This document shows, piece by piece, positions 24,120-35,529 of a DNA stretch of 64,000 bases. The DNA is taken from positions 3,007,001 through 3,071,000 of the forward strand of contig SMMW01000555.1 of NCBI GenBank assembly GCA_004794655.1. Direction: 5' to 3'. The position numbers and the translations under genes are program-made. The DNA is from Marisa cornuarietis. Its lineage: Eukaryota > Mollusca > Gastropoda > Architaenioglossa > Ampullariidae. Below the pieces are notes generated by a model. That model was not told the DNA's origin and made no database searches. It saw only the letters and a list, made by a program, of their open reading frames with translations. The first letter of the stretch is position 1, and every line of letters begins with the position of its first letter.

Positions 24120-25235
24120 CTCATCCCCCTCCTGTCCCTTTTGTCTTGTCTCTTTCTCGCTCTTTTTTCTCTCTCTCTCTCTCGTTGACGCTCTCACACT
24201 CTCTCTCAATTACATACATAAACAAACAAGCAGACACTCACACACCTCCGCGCATGCCCCATTCGGAAATTATGCTCTCGTGCTTTCATCTAATCCCGGT
24301 ATTGATTTCATCTTTTAGTTTTACATCCCACGACCAGAGATCAACACAGGGCGCTGGTGCAACCTTAGTACTTCCGTTCATGAGACGGTAATGGTGGTGC
24401 AGCTTTATATTCACAGGTTCCTGTTTCGATATCGACTAACGACGCCAGGTACTAATGTAAGCTGGTATTGAAGTAAATTGGCAAAGAAAAAAAAAAGGTC
24501 TGGGGGACAGTCTGAACATCTAATTGAGAGAAGATGTAGACTCGTGTGGCATTTCCAGCCGTCATTACGGAGCTCATGCCCTGTGCATATCGACTTGCCC
24601 AATGCAATGTCGAGTCTGTCTCCTCTCCTATTCCTGTTGTTAATGACACTACTCAGGAACGAGAAGTCTTATTTACCGCATTACCGCTCGATGTCTAGTG
24701 CCTTTTCCGTGTAATTTTGTCAATTAGGTCATGGTGGCTATGATTGTGGTCTTTCCTTTGATGCTCCTGCTGCTGTAGCAGTTGTTAAAGAGATGAATAT
24801 GCCGGCGTTTCTTTTGTTTCTTAAATGAAAGAAAGTCGATTTTGCTACTATGATATTTTGTATTGAAGTTCCTAATCACATATCCAGACTACTACTTACA
24901 TGACCCAAAAAAATCAGATTTGTTTGTCATCCTTTTTCACCTCTCCAACCGCATTTGTGGTGGGTCCGAGTTGGCAGAGAAGTCAAAGCCAGCCACTACA
25001 TGTACGGTAGGATGGACACATCCAGTGGTACCCCTGGCTTCAGCCTTCTTATGTTCGGAAGATCAGTTATGTGTCTCGATACCCTGTAACATCTGAAAAT
25101 CTTCCAGGTTCTTATCCTGGGTTCTCAGGGGGTCATGATGTGACCTTGCGATTCAATTAGGTATTCAGTGACCATGATCTCCTGCCAAATGGTCACATCC
25201 AGTCCTGCACACGCTGTGGCCTCCGACTTTACAGT
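24120..25235. other. Non-coding sequence, no gene recognised
   Basis: A CT-rich run near 24165-24182 is the only feature noted. Confidence 0.5.
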
Positions 25236-25239
25236 ACCA

Positions 25240-25990
25240 TCCATGTGCTATAACCTTCAGGGTTTACAGTCGCATCCCATCATCTAGTCATTTGTTGCAT
25301 TTGATGCTAACTGTGACAATCATCCACACGCCTACACCCGGTGTTTCCAGTCAAATTCAATCATCCACACTGTTACCTCTGATGTTCACCAGTTACATTC
25401 AATCAACACATTGACATTCATCATTAACATTAACTCCATTACCTGACACCGTGTGGGAGAGTGGGGGGGGGAACCTGCCTGGTAGTGTAGGGGTTAAAAC
25501 AATCTCACTTGTCACCACTGAAGTGAGAGGCTCTGGGTTCACATTTCCTCTAGAGGACTCTCTGTATGTGACACCTGTCCGCAGGGCTGGGTGTCGGGGG
25601 TTTTCTCCCGGTACTCTGGTTCATAACCCCCAACTCCCCGACTCCTTCTCTCCCTATAGTAAAGAAATCACCTCAAGGTGAAAGTACTTTCCTACTAAAT
25701 AAATGCACCAGCCAACAGACTCCAGAGAGGTTTGGGTGACATACAGCAGCGAGAGGGAGAGGAGATGTGTACCGCTCTAAAAAATAAATAAAAAAAAAAT
25801 AAATAAAAGCTGGTCCTGAGAAGAGCTTAGTCTCGAACATCACCACCGCCTCCAACCATCTGAGAAAAAGGACCTTTCCCTTTGTTTACAGTTATATTCA
25901 ATGATCCACACATTTACCACTATGTTTACACCTATATCCAATCATTCAATCGTTGTTGCCTGTATGTTTACAGTCACATCCAGGTAGACA
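25240..25990 (+). repeat. Decayed minisatellite interrupted by a SINE-like insertion
   Basis: Diverged phrases such as gtttacagtcacatcca followed by atcatccaca recur at 25260-25430 and again at 25885-25985, with the SINE-like element of 25470-25810 between them. This suggests one old array split by the insertion. Confidence 0.5.
25470..25810 (+). mobile_element. tRNA-headed SINE-like element with A-rich tail
   Basis: It starts near cctggtagtgtaggggttaa (A-box-like), with ctgggttcacatttcc (B-box-like) about 45 bases on. The body segment gacacctgtccgcagggc (25570-25587) matches the minus-strand copy at 62609-62592 with one mismatch. The tail is (AAAT)n/A-rich (25778-25808). This is pol III-type retroposon structure without a true tRNA fold. 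Confidence 0.75.
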
Positions 25991-26089
25991 GTCATATCCA
26001 AATATTCACACGCGCAACAGAGAGATAGGGCCAGAGGGGAAGAGAGTGACAGCGGGGGGCCGGGGGGAGGGTGATCGATAAAATAAACA

Positions 26090-26290
26090 GATCCTCTTAC
26101 GTGAAGATACTTGCAAATCGAACGTGAGCCCGTGCTCGCTGGTTAACGAAGCCGAAGAAAAGCCCTCCTTAATTACAATGCATAATTCAAGGTGACGTCA
26201 CTCCAACATGTTTACGCGCTCTTTGTAGTCGCGAGTAATGAGCGCTCGTCTGCGCATGCGTCAGGCCGCTAAATTATTGACGCCGCTCCC
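26090..26290. promoter_or_regulatory. Candidate promoter or enhancer block with perfect CRE and NRF1-like site
   Basis: Unique, CpG-bearing sequence contains TGACGTCA (26193-26200, perfect CRE palindrome), TGCGCATGCG (26251-26260, NRF1-type), ttaattac and atgcataatt (26169-26188, homeodomain/POU-like) and ctaaattattg (26269). The motif density is unusual for the window. No transcription unit beginning here was recognised, so it may be a distal element. Confidence 0.35.
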
Positions 26291-26599
26291 TTTCCTTCCA
26301 GCTACCCTCGCCCCTCATCCCACCCGACCCTTCAAGTACTTTGACGTTTTACTGCTCCATCCTGACCTCTAGCCCGCGGAAGAACTCCTGGCTTCCATGA
26401 CGACCGTTACCGCTGTCCAGAGGGATTCTTCACTCATTGGGCCCGCTGTCCGTCCTCTACTGCCACGCACGCAACCTTTGACCCTGCAGAATCACCTGTC
26501 CGTGGCCGGGACGTACCCTGGGGAACAGGCGCAGGCCTCTGCTTGCTTGATACTGCTGCCACAGCCTTTCGGGTGTCTGACGTCTGAGATCTGGTTAGC

Positions 26600-26884
26600 G
26601 CTGTTGGAAAAATTCCAGTCTGTGACACCAGGGATCTGCTGGAAAGATTCCAGTCTGTGACACTAGGGACCTGCTTGAAAAATTCCAGTCTGTGACACTA
26701 AGGACCTGCTTGAAAAATTCCAGTCTGTGACACTAAGGACCTGCTTGAAAAATTCCAGTCTGTGACACTAAGGACCTGCTTGAAAAATTCCAGTCTGTGA
26801 CACTAGGGACCTGCTTGAAAAATTCCAGTCTGTGACACTAAGGACCTGCTTGAAAAATTCCAGTCTGACATCGGGAATCTGCTT
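26600..26884 (+). repeat. 35-bp minisatellite, eight copies
   Basis: The phrase attccagtctgtgacacta recurs with starts 35 bp apart, from 26612 to 26857. The copies differ mainly at ggga/agga after cacta. The period is not a multiple of three. Confidence 0.94.
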
Positions 26885-26932
26885 AGTTGGGACGTGGATG
26901 TTATGACTCCTTGAAAACACCGTTTGAGGCGG

Positions 26933-26971
<39 letters not shown>
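26933..26971. repeat. (ATC)n microsatellite
   Basis: About 13 uninterrupted ATC triplets, shortly after the 35-bp array. Confidence 0.95.
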
Positions 26972-26972
<1 letters not shown>

Positions 26973-26979
26973 ATAAGAA

Positions 26980-27675
26980 GCGTCACAACCATCGTTGTCA
27001 ATATCAACATGACATAAAAATGTACCCCGTGCAATGGCCAGGGAATAAATAAAAATGTCTAAATGTCTCCGGTGGCAGCCGTGGGTTTCTTATTGTTGTC
27101 TGCGGAAGACGTGCAGACAGGCTCAGCTATCAACCAAAGACACAAGATCACATAATAAAGATATGATGTGTTTGGATAGGATGACTCTTTGTCCACCTCT
27201 TCCCAAGCTGGCGAGCTCTAGGTGCGCCTTCCGAGTTCGCCAGCGTGGCCCACACGTGAGCACGATGTGCCCTCGCTAACATAGTTTGATCATGACCGTC
27301 CAGGAAATTTGAATGATGCCAACCGCTGGAACTGACCGAGCCCACGGATCGAGTGTAACTGTGTTACTGACACTGACGAACCTTCCACGGTGGGCGCACA
27401 TTAACAGCTCAGTGAGTTTGCTCCTGATTCTCTTTCGTTTCCACTCTGGTACCCCAGTCAATACGTCCGATGTCTTTAGGGCGAGGCCAAAGCTGATGTG
27501 AAAAATCCGCAATGTGAAAACTCATCTCTCTGTCTGTGCAAATATTTTGGTGATTATATCCCTTTAAATGCCTATAAGAAGACTTTTCTCTCTTCGCTAA
27601 TAAAAAGAACGAAAAATATTTTTCTCCACAAGCTTTCAACGAGAAGACACATCTGGTCTTTGTATATCGCGCCCG
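26980..27675. other. Non-coding sequence, no gene recognised
   Basis: No domain-bearing frame was found. Confidence 0.5.
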
Positions 27676-27676
27676 A

Positions 27677-27679
<3 letters not shown>

Positions 27680-27758
<79 letters not shown>
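27680..27758. repeat. (TG)n microsatellite
   Basis: About 39 uninterrupted TG units, the longest dinucleotide tract in the window. Confidence 0.97.
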
Positions 27759-27759
<1 letters not shown>

Positions 27760-27764
27760 CACGG

Positions 27765-29095
27765 ATCTGATCAGCCTACCACATAGGTAAGAAAATCTGC
27801 CATAGCCAGACTTTGACCCGGGTGGATGTAACTCCTCTTGTAATTCCACTGACTGACAAAACTGCGTCGACGTGAACAAAACTTCCTTCTTTTCTCGCGA
27901 ATGAATCTTTGTGTGATCTTTCCCAGCTCGCTAGGTTCAAGGCCGCTTATCCAAGGCTAAGTTATGAATGTGAACGTTGTTAGCGCACGAGACTTGTCAG
28001 ATAAGCATCGCCAAAAGAAAGCGAAGTGTCTACACTTTGCGCATAAAACACGAATTAAAAAAAAATATCGATGAAAACACGCTTTTACTGTCGGCGCTCT
28101 GGTTGTGAAAGCTGAGTGTCGAATGTTCCTTTTTTTTGTTACTCCCAAAATTGTGGCTGTGATATATTTCGTTTATAAGTAGATGATTAACACTACTCAA
28201 CACATGCTGCGTATTAAGAGACACAGAGACGCGAAAGAGAGAAGACACGTCGACTGTGGGCGCACAAGATGGGGAGGAGACTGAGAGGCGGGAAAGAATG
28301 GATGGGGAAGCCTGAACGGGAAGTAGGCAGGAGACTGACTGACGAGAAAGAGGAAAGACAGAAAGATAAAGCTGTTTAACATGCCTGGTGTCCGCTATAC
28401 AGTCAGCGTCAAACTATTTACAGGCTAAAAACTCCTGGTCACTAACGATGCATGTGCTTTTGTAGGAGGAAATGCAAAAACTTCTACTGCATTCTCGTGT
28501 TTCCTTCTCCCCTTCCACATCCCCCAACGCCACCCACCACCCACTCTCTTCCCACCCCACCAGTCTTTAACTCGCCGCATGCCTGCCTACCCTCCTTTTC
28601 TCCGTCTCTCTTTCCCTTCGCTTACATTTCCCTACACAATATCGGTTAATACTGTTTGATCACGTGATTCGCCGGCTCAGACTTAATTCCCCTCTGCCCC
28701 TCCACCCCTTTCTCCTTCATCCACCCTACCTTCCGCACTTCGACCATCGATCCGCGAAGAGCCGAATAGTCCCTCCTATGTCTCGAATTTTATCTCTGTG
28801 GATAAACCAGCGGTTTTTCGTTTTGCATGCTGGCCATGTTGAAACACGTGCAGGGACGAACAAGAAGGAATGGTGAAAAGTGAAACGCGGTGCAAACATT
28901 TGGTCCTCACTGCACGAGACACTTCTCTGCTCTTTCTCTTTCTTTCTACCCACCTTCATTCCTTCGCATATTGCTTATCCTTTCATTTGAGAGCGACCAG
29001 GCATTCGCTTCTTGTGATGATGGCGGCCCTTTATTCTGTTTACTTATATTTTAAGATTAGGGATGACATCGCACGCATCTCTTGCTCTTAAAAAA
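27765..29095. other. Non-coding sequence, no gene recognised
   Basis: Pyrimidine/purine-skewed near 28210-28360 and 28490-28620. Nothing is assignable. Confidence 0.5.
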
Positions 29096-29097
29096 AT

Positions 29098-29445
29098 AAT
29101 TTTAAAGTTTGGAGACACAGCTGGCTGGAGTGTCTGTCACCACAACAGTGAGAATCAAATGTCATGGGTTCAGATCTCGGTTCCATTACTATGTCAGTGT
29201 TGCTTTTTTTTCGGGTTCTCCGATTTCCTTCAGCCTGTTTCTAAAGGTGTGGAAGGGGTGTGTTGTGAGAAGAGGAAATAGAGTCTCGGTTTAAATGATT
29301 GTAATTTACATACATGCCATACATTTCATGCATGCTTTTAGTATTTGCTTGTTCACCTTTGCGCATCTATGAACGTTAATGTAAAGTGCACGGAGTCCCT
29401 GCTTCCTCGGCGAGAAAAGGGCTGAAACAAATAAATATATTTTTA
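29098..29445 (+). mobile_element. tRNA-headed SINE-like element
   Basis: The head includes ggctggagtgtctgtcacc, then tgggttcagatctc (29165-29178). The latter is identical over 14 bases to the copy at 62633-62620 on the other strand. The 3' end (29370-29440) reads taatgtaaagtgcacgg, then gaaaagggctgaaacaaata, a tail type common in invertebrate retroposons. Confidence 0.65.
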
Positions 29446-30520
29446 ATTCTTTGACTTGGTCAGCATCACGAAACACAATGACTGCCCGTCAGACCACAGC
29501 CTCAACCCCTCACCACACAAACTCCTCCCATCACCTCACTATTCACGGTTTTCACACTCTAGGCTGTTTTTGTTTCTGAAACATTACCTTCCTTTGCAGG
29601 TAACATTCTCTTCAATCTCCGTTAGTTCGGCCAGGAAATCAAAAGTGATTCAACTGCAATTTGCGCTGAAGGAGTTTGTCCTCATCCTGTAATTGCATGA
29701 CGCTTTTCGGGCCATCTACTACTTGTATTTTTTTAAACAAACAAACAAAAAATAATAATAAATGAATCGCAACCTTCTTTCATTTCTCCCTCCATCCCCC
29801 AATTCCCTTTCTCTGTCTCCCTCCCTTATGTCTGTGAGCGGTCTACCCGCAAACTGGCGCATGCGTACTTAGCTATAACGTCCCCCTCTCTTTCTTTTTT
29901 TTTTCTCTCTCTCTCTCTATATATATATATATGTCTGTGTGTTTGTGTATATGTTGTGTTTATAACGTCTTACATATTAATATCAATGTTATTGTGCCCT
30001 TTGGTGATATGTATTGCACCTATTGCTGCTTTGTTGTTCTAGTTGAAGCAGGTTTCGACAAGGTGTAGCGGGTTTTCACAGGTTGTGATCAGTTTCGAAG
30101 GGTTAGGAAAGTTCTGATAGGTTCTTACTAAGATTCAAAAGATTGTGAGAAAAAAAACCCCAGGAAATTACAACGTCTATACAACGTATTTAGTTGACAC
30201 AGTTACACACCGTCTTCCCGGTCACCTGTTTTCCCAACTTATCCCCTTCACTCGCTCATAAAAAAGTCAACTCATTAAATATTCAAAGTTCCGTATCTGA
30301 TTTTGGCTAATACCTACAATCGATAGTTTACAAGATGCGTAGAAGCGATTAAGTTCTTGTGATTACCGAGAGACTGTTTCTGCAGACAAGACGATAATGG
30401 AAGACTGTGATCAGTTGATCCACATCTCCATCCACATCTCCACCCTGCTGTTCCTGGCTTCCGATATCTTATGAGGCTGAGTGGCATATGCTGCCAAGAA
30501 GACCAACAGCATAACATTAC
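29446..30520. other. Non-coding sequence, no gene recognised
   Basis: (CT)n then (TA)n at 29905-29932. Loose repeats of a phrase like caggttgtgatcagtttcga occur at 30045-30150. Confidence 0.45.
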
Positions 30521-30529
30521 TGTTGACCC

Positions 30530-30690
30530 TTTGCTTCTGACGGACTGAATACTTCGCTTTTGACAAGACACATCGAATACTTTTGTGTCTGACCCAACAA
30601 TCTTTGCCTCTGACAGGACCTACCCGATACGCCGCTTCTGATAAGGTCCACTGAATATTTACCTTCGGACATGATGATCCAAACCTGATG
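30530..30690 (+). repeat. Decayed tandem repeat of about 28 bp
   Basis: Five or six diverged copies follow the pattern cttctgacaggac, then cgaatact (for example near 30534, 30559, 30586, 30608 and 30636). Confidence 0.5.
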
Positions 30691-30699
30691 TGTAACATC

Positions 30700-33600
30700 T
30701 GATGTTCGATTACAAACATGTATCTTGTGACATGACAGGCTTAATTTTCAGCAGAAGGAGTATTTTGCGCCTAACAGCTATACAACCTCCTCAACCACGT
30801 TTGTTTTTATACACACCTCATCTACCCAGCTGTCGGCGAAAACTGCCTCCCATTGTTTTCATTTTCTGCACTGTGCAGGCTTTCCTGACTCCATTTCTAC
30901 TCTTTTTCATCAGAAACCATCAAGGTGCGCTCACATCTCAGGACGTCTTTATGGTCGGGACATTAAATGAACGAACAAACTGTCTTCCCTTTCCGCCTTT
31001 GGCAAGCGATCTTTCGAATTATTTGAATCCTGAGTTTGGAATTCCCTGCTAAGCACTTAAGTCAGACCCAGACACATGGAACTTTCGTACTTAAAGCTTA
31101 TCTTTTCCGGAAATGCTTAACTTTCTTGCGTGTGTGCGCATGCGTATGTGTGTTGTTGTTGTTGTGCACGGTGAGTAGCGTCTAGATAGAACCTTGCACA
31201 CTTCGATTCATTATTATCAACATCATCGTCGTCGTCGTTTACACAAATTCACTGCACATACATGTATATGTTCTCCGCCAATACACCGTGCTTACACTTC
31301 CTTTGCTTCGTAAATGAACATTCCAATTTCTGCAGTCTGCACTTTTGCTTCGGGACTCTCTCTCTCTCTCTCGCCTTATCTTGGAAGACAGCCCTGCTCG
31401 GCACATCAGCCAAGCGAAGACATGCGCACTCAGGTGCTGCTGCATCCTGGCAGCTGCAGGATGACGCAGCCGCCGCCAAGCTGATAAGATTCTTTACAGC
31501 GGCTTCACATTCCTCTCTTGCCCATTTGTATTTGGCCTCAAGTCGGCAGCAGCTCCCGGCTCTGAGCCATGGAACGCTTGCCGAGCTTCGGTTCTTGAGA
31601 GCGCCTGCTGTACAGTCTTGGAAAGCACACAGAAAAGCTCATTATCTTGCTACAAGGAGAACAAATCGCAAAATTCTTTCTGGTTGCCCTTTCTTGACGT
31701 GGATGAAGATTGGGACAGGACAGGGGTAAATCTGGGAGCGTGCATTGGGCTACATCATTACAAACCTGACAGGGAACACATGGTAGTGTTGCAGGGGTTA
31801 CGCATGATGTGACGGCCTTAGTGAGCACCTGGTAGAACTGATTAGGTTACAAAGCGAACAGGGACCATTTATCCTCCTTAAGAAAGTGGCCAGGGGAGTT
31901 TTTAAGTAACAGGTCTGATACGGCCTCGAATCACACGCCTTCTGTTCAAACCTCAAGGGCCCTGACCCCTGCACAAAGAAAGCCACCCCAGAAACAACGA
32001 CCTCCCTGAAGACATGAGCCATCCTTGGTCAATTTTTTTGCACAGCACGTGCATCGCTGTTTTATTAAATGTGAAGTTGCGGACGATTAGAAAATTTAGT
32101 GTTCTGGCGAAAATACAAAAACAAACAAAAAAAACTGCGCTGCTCCTGTATCAGAGACCACCACGACAGCAAAAGCACCGCCCAAGGAAAAGAAAAATGA
32201 GGCGGAAAATAAAGATAAAATAATTAGGTGAAATAAAATAAAACCCCAAACGGCCACAAAGTCAAGTTCTTCAGGCGATAACACGCAATGGCCCGGATGT
32301 GGAAGAGTTGTGGGAGTGTCACAAAACTACGTAGTCGTAGCTCAGGCGGACAACTTCATGCTGTGATACCAGCCGGGGCTGTTAGAAGAGCGACTGAATG
32401 GAATGAGGCCGTGGAAGACAAGAGGTATTTATGACAGAGCCATGAGTCAAGAGTGCGGTGGGACGGATTCGAGGTTTTTGGGTGTTTGAGTGAGCCCCCG
32501 TCTCCTCCCCAGTTCAAGGGATTTGTAAAGAAAGCCTGTGAGCTTCAGGCGTTGAAGGAGTTAAAACATGGCAAAAAGACAGGAAAATGAGATTTTCTCT
32601 AAGGATTTACTCGCTGTTGTCATATTTTTCACTCGTCCTAGTCTGCTGTTCTCCTTTTAGTGTTTTCTGAATATTGACAGAGGACACAACTATACATCTA
32701 ACTGGCCAACTGTATCCGAAATTAGCTGATATACGCAGCTGGATCGTGTGGAGACAGGTCTTTAAAGAAAGAAACTAAAATGAGCACCCACATTACTGGC
32801 TGTCATATTTTCAATTTACGATTCTGTTTTAATTCTGTTTTAAAGTTACAAACAAGCATTGAAACGGACTTTTAAATTAAAAGCGTGAACTCCGGTGGCT
32901 GACGGATTCAAGAAGCGGCTAGTTTAAATTTTAATCTGCGAAGCTTGCTCTTAATGTGTATCTTACCCCCAGTTTTAGACAAGCATCGAAATTCTTTGTT
33001 TTAAGTTCAGCTCCGATGTAGAAAGTCTGTTAAAGGCAGACATCCAGACACGCACACACGCAGGCAGAACGTTGTCGATGAGTTCATCCCCAAAACTTCC
33101 TTCTCCCGAAAGTCTGATCGTGATGCCACTCTCTGCTGACCAATCGTCTACCGACCGCTGGGTCTCCAGACGAAGATTCTATACCTTGAAGTGGTGAACT
33201 GTGTTGCTAGAAAAAGGTTTCGCTAGTATGGCGATGTCGGGTCTGGTTCGGGGTTCCCCTGCAGGCAAGCCATACAACTCACTGTACAAAACAGTTTGTC
33301 ACAAAACAGAGCGTTCTCATCTATCTTGTTTGTTGGCGATGAAGGCGCCCCCGACAACCAGAAGGCGTGGTTGGTTATGTATCAAGACAGGGTAGTGCCC
33401 ACACCCCGTTTGTCAATGCTTACGAGTTGCTATGGACACCAGTCCTTGCTTTCTCCTCTTAGTTCTCTGCCTGTCGTATTACAGCGAGGGGAGTATGAGC
33501 CCTCCAGTGGACACACATTTGACTGGCTGTGCAGTTTGTTCACGAGGTTATTGTCAAAGACAGGATCTACAATCGTTATGCTATTCACTTCGACAGTTTC

Positions 33601-35500
33601 CGCTCCCACCGACATGTTTCTTCACCTGTTGAGCCACTCGCCTCTTAAGCGGTTGACTCTCAAAGTGCCCATCTTCTTCGCTAAAATGTTTACATCCATC
33701 CACATCCGCGCGCAGTGTCAGGCCAGGTCAAGTACCGCCTAAAATTGCCCAATCATTCAAGGGTTATTTCCGTTTAAAGTTTTTGGCACCCACCTTGGTT
33801 CACTTCAGAAGTGCAGTATGTGCAGACTGAATCACCCACCATCTCGTGTGAGCCTCCTGCCTTCCTCTACTCCATCCCCACCACACACCTTCCCGTGTCC
33901 AGTAACTGTCCGTGGCGAGAATAGCACTTGAGATAGTGTGGCTGTCGAGCAGGGTGCTGGAATCTACTACCACGTGGGGGGGGTGGCCTCCTTGCGTGGC
34001 TTCTATACTTTATGACACTTAGCCAAGTCTTCCGTTCCTGTGGCTTAAAAAATATATATATTTCCTTGCGGCAGAGATTGGCTTTTTATGCACAAGCCAT
34101 TTTCTGTTCGACAGCCTAATGCAGGTGCAAGTGTGTACGTTAGTGCGAAAACAAGAAAACCACCCTGTCGATGTTTTTATCGCGTGTCTCCACTGTAACG
34201 TAGTGATATCTGGATCCAGACATAACGGTTATTTGCAAACATCTTCCTCCTGTCTGCAAACCTCACACACGTCCTCAACCACGCCCCACACACCTCCACC
34301 ACCCTCCTCACACACATTTTCGTCTCACTCACATCTTCAATAAAGTCGACTGGCATCATTTTCATACCTGACTCTCCTTTATTGGCAGAAAAATAAAACT
34401 CTTACACATTAAGTCATATTTATCTCAGCATATATAAATTTCTTGGTATTATGACCCATTTCTTTGCATGGTTGGGCCTTAAAATAAAAAATATCGTATT
34501 TCTCTGTAATTCTCTTTCTTCTCTACGTAATGTATTAATAGACTTCCGACTGACGCAAAGTACACGAAATGGTAAATCATATTAAAATAGAAAACACTAC
34601 ACTATGGCTGTGCAAACACGCAATGAAGAATCAACTCTTTAAACAGATCTATCTTATGTATTATGTATATATATAGCACATCGTTATATGGCATTTTATT
34701 ATGTGTACAAGGCTATGGTGACACCTTGATAACTTATATATGGTGGGCTTTTTTTGTTTTTGTTTTTGCTGGCACGCTGTTCCGAAACACATCCACTCGC
34801 TGCTAAACACCAGGTACAAGTATTTTGGGCTGCGATACGGATTGAAGGGCGTCTACCTACCGCGCAGGGAGAATTGTCAGGGGAAAGGAGGGGCAGGGGA
34901 GGGGAGGGGAACGATAATGTGTCTAAAGGTGTTTTAACGAAGTGCAGACAGCTTAACGCTGGGTTTCAAAGTCTAAGAAGGGGGTGGGGGGGCTTGTCGC
35001 GACTTGGCCGGGCAACATGTCCGTCCACTCACCCAGCGACTGTGGCCAGCTGATGAAATGTAGTCGCGGTCTCAGCCCACATCAACCGAAACGATTGCAG
35101 TGTCATACAGACCTCTCTGTAAAGCTACACAAGTGAGTCGTGATTTTCATACCATTTCTGTCGTTTAGTTAAAATATTTGGTCTTTTGGTAACAAAATGG
35201 GCAGCGGAGGGGACGAGGGGTGGGGGAGGAATAAGGTTTGCGAACCAAGTGTAAAGCTCATTCGAATAAATAAATAAATGAGCGGGTAGACAAACTGTCT
35301 AGCCAGCCTTGATGCTGGTATTATTCTCTCTCCAAACCTAAACCGACCGCAAGTCTCTCGGGTCTGCTAGGTGTCACCATACGAGTAGAAGAAGAAGAGA
35401 GTAAAACAGTTGTGTTCCCTGCACGTGAAGAACACGCGAGAACAACACGCCAGGTCTCTATCTCCGGACACTGCGGCTCATCGAGCGGTTTGTCGTGGTT
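30700..35500. other. Non-coding sequence, no gene recognised
   Basis: Open frames up to 155 codons (31262-31729) have no recognisable domain or codon pattern. A short (GTT)n is at 31151 and a (TCG)n at 31224. Nothing else was supported. Confidence 0.45.
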
Positions 35501-35510
35501 TTCCGGCAAT

Positions 35511-35524
35511 GTTGCCCGGGCAAC
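35511..35524. promoter_or_regulatory. RFX X-box palindrome
   Basis: GTTGCCCGGGCAAC is a perfect 14-bp palindrome of two RFX half sites (GTTGCC and GGCAAC) with a 2-base spacer. The canonical spacer is AT; here it is CG. No gene starts visibly nearby. Confidence 0.45.
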
Positions 35525-35529
35525 GCAAG

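Noticed and set aside
31262..31729. 155-codon plus-strand frame
   Set aside because: No domain or family similarity recognised; crosses low-complexity CT sequence.
31780..31990. Possible further SINE head (tggtagtgttgcaggggtta)
   Set aside because: It resembles the A-box of the copy at 25470, but no convincing B-box or shared body follows at the right spacing.
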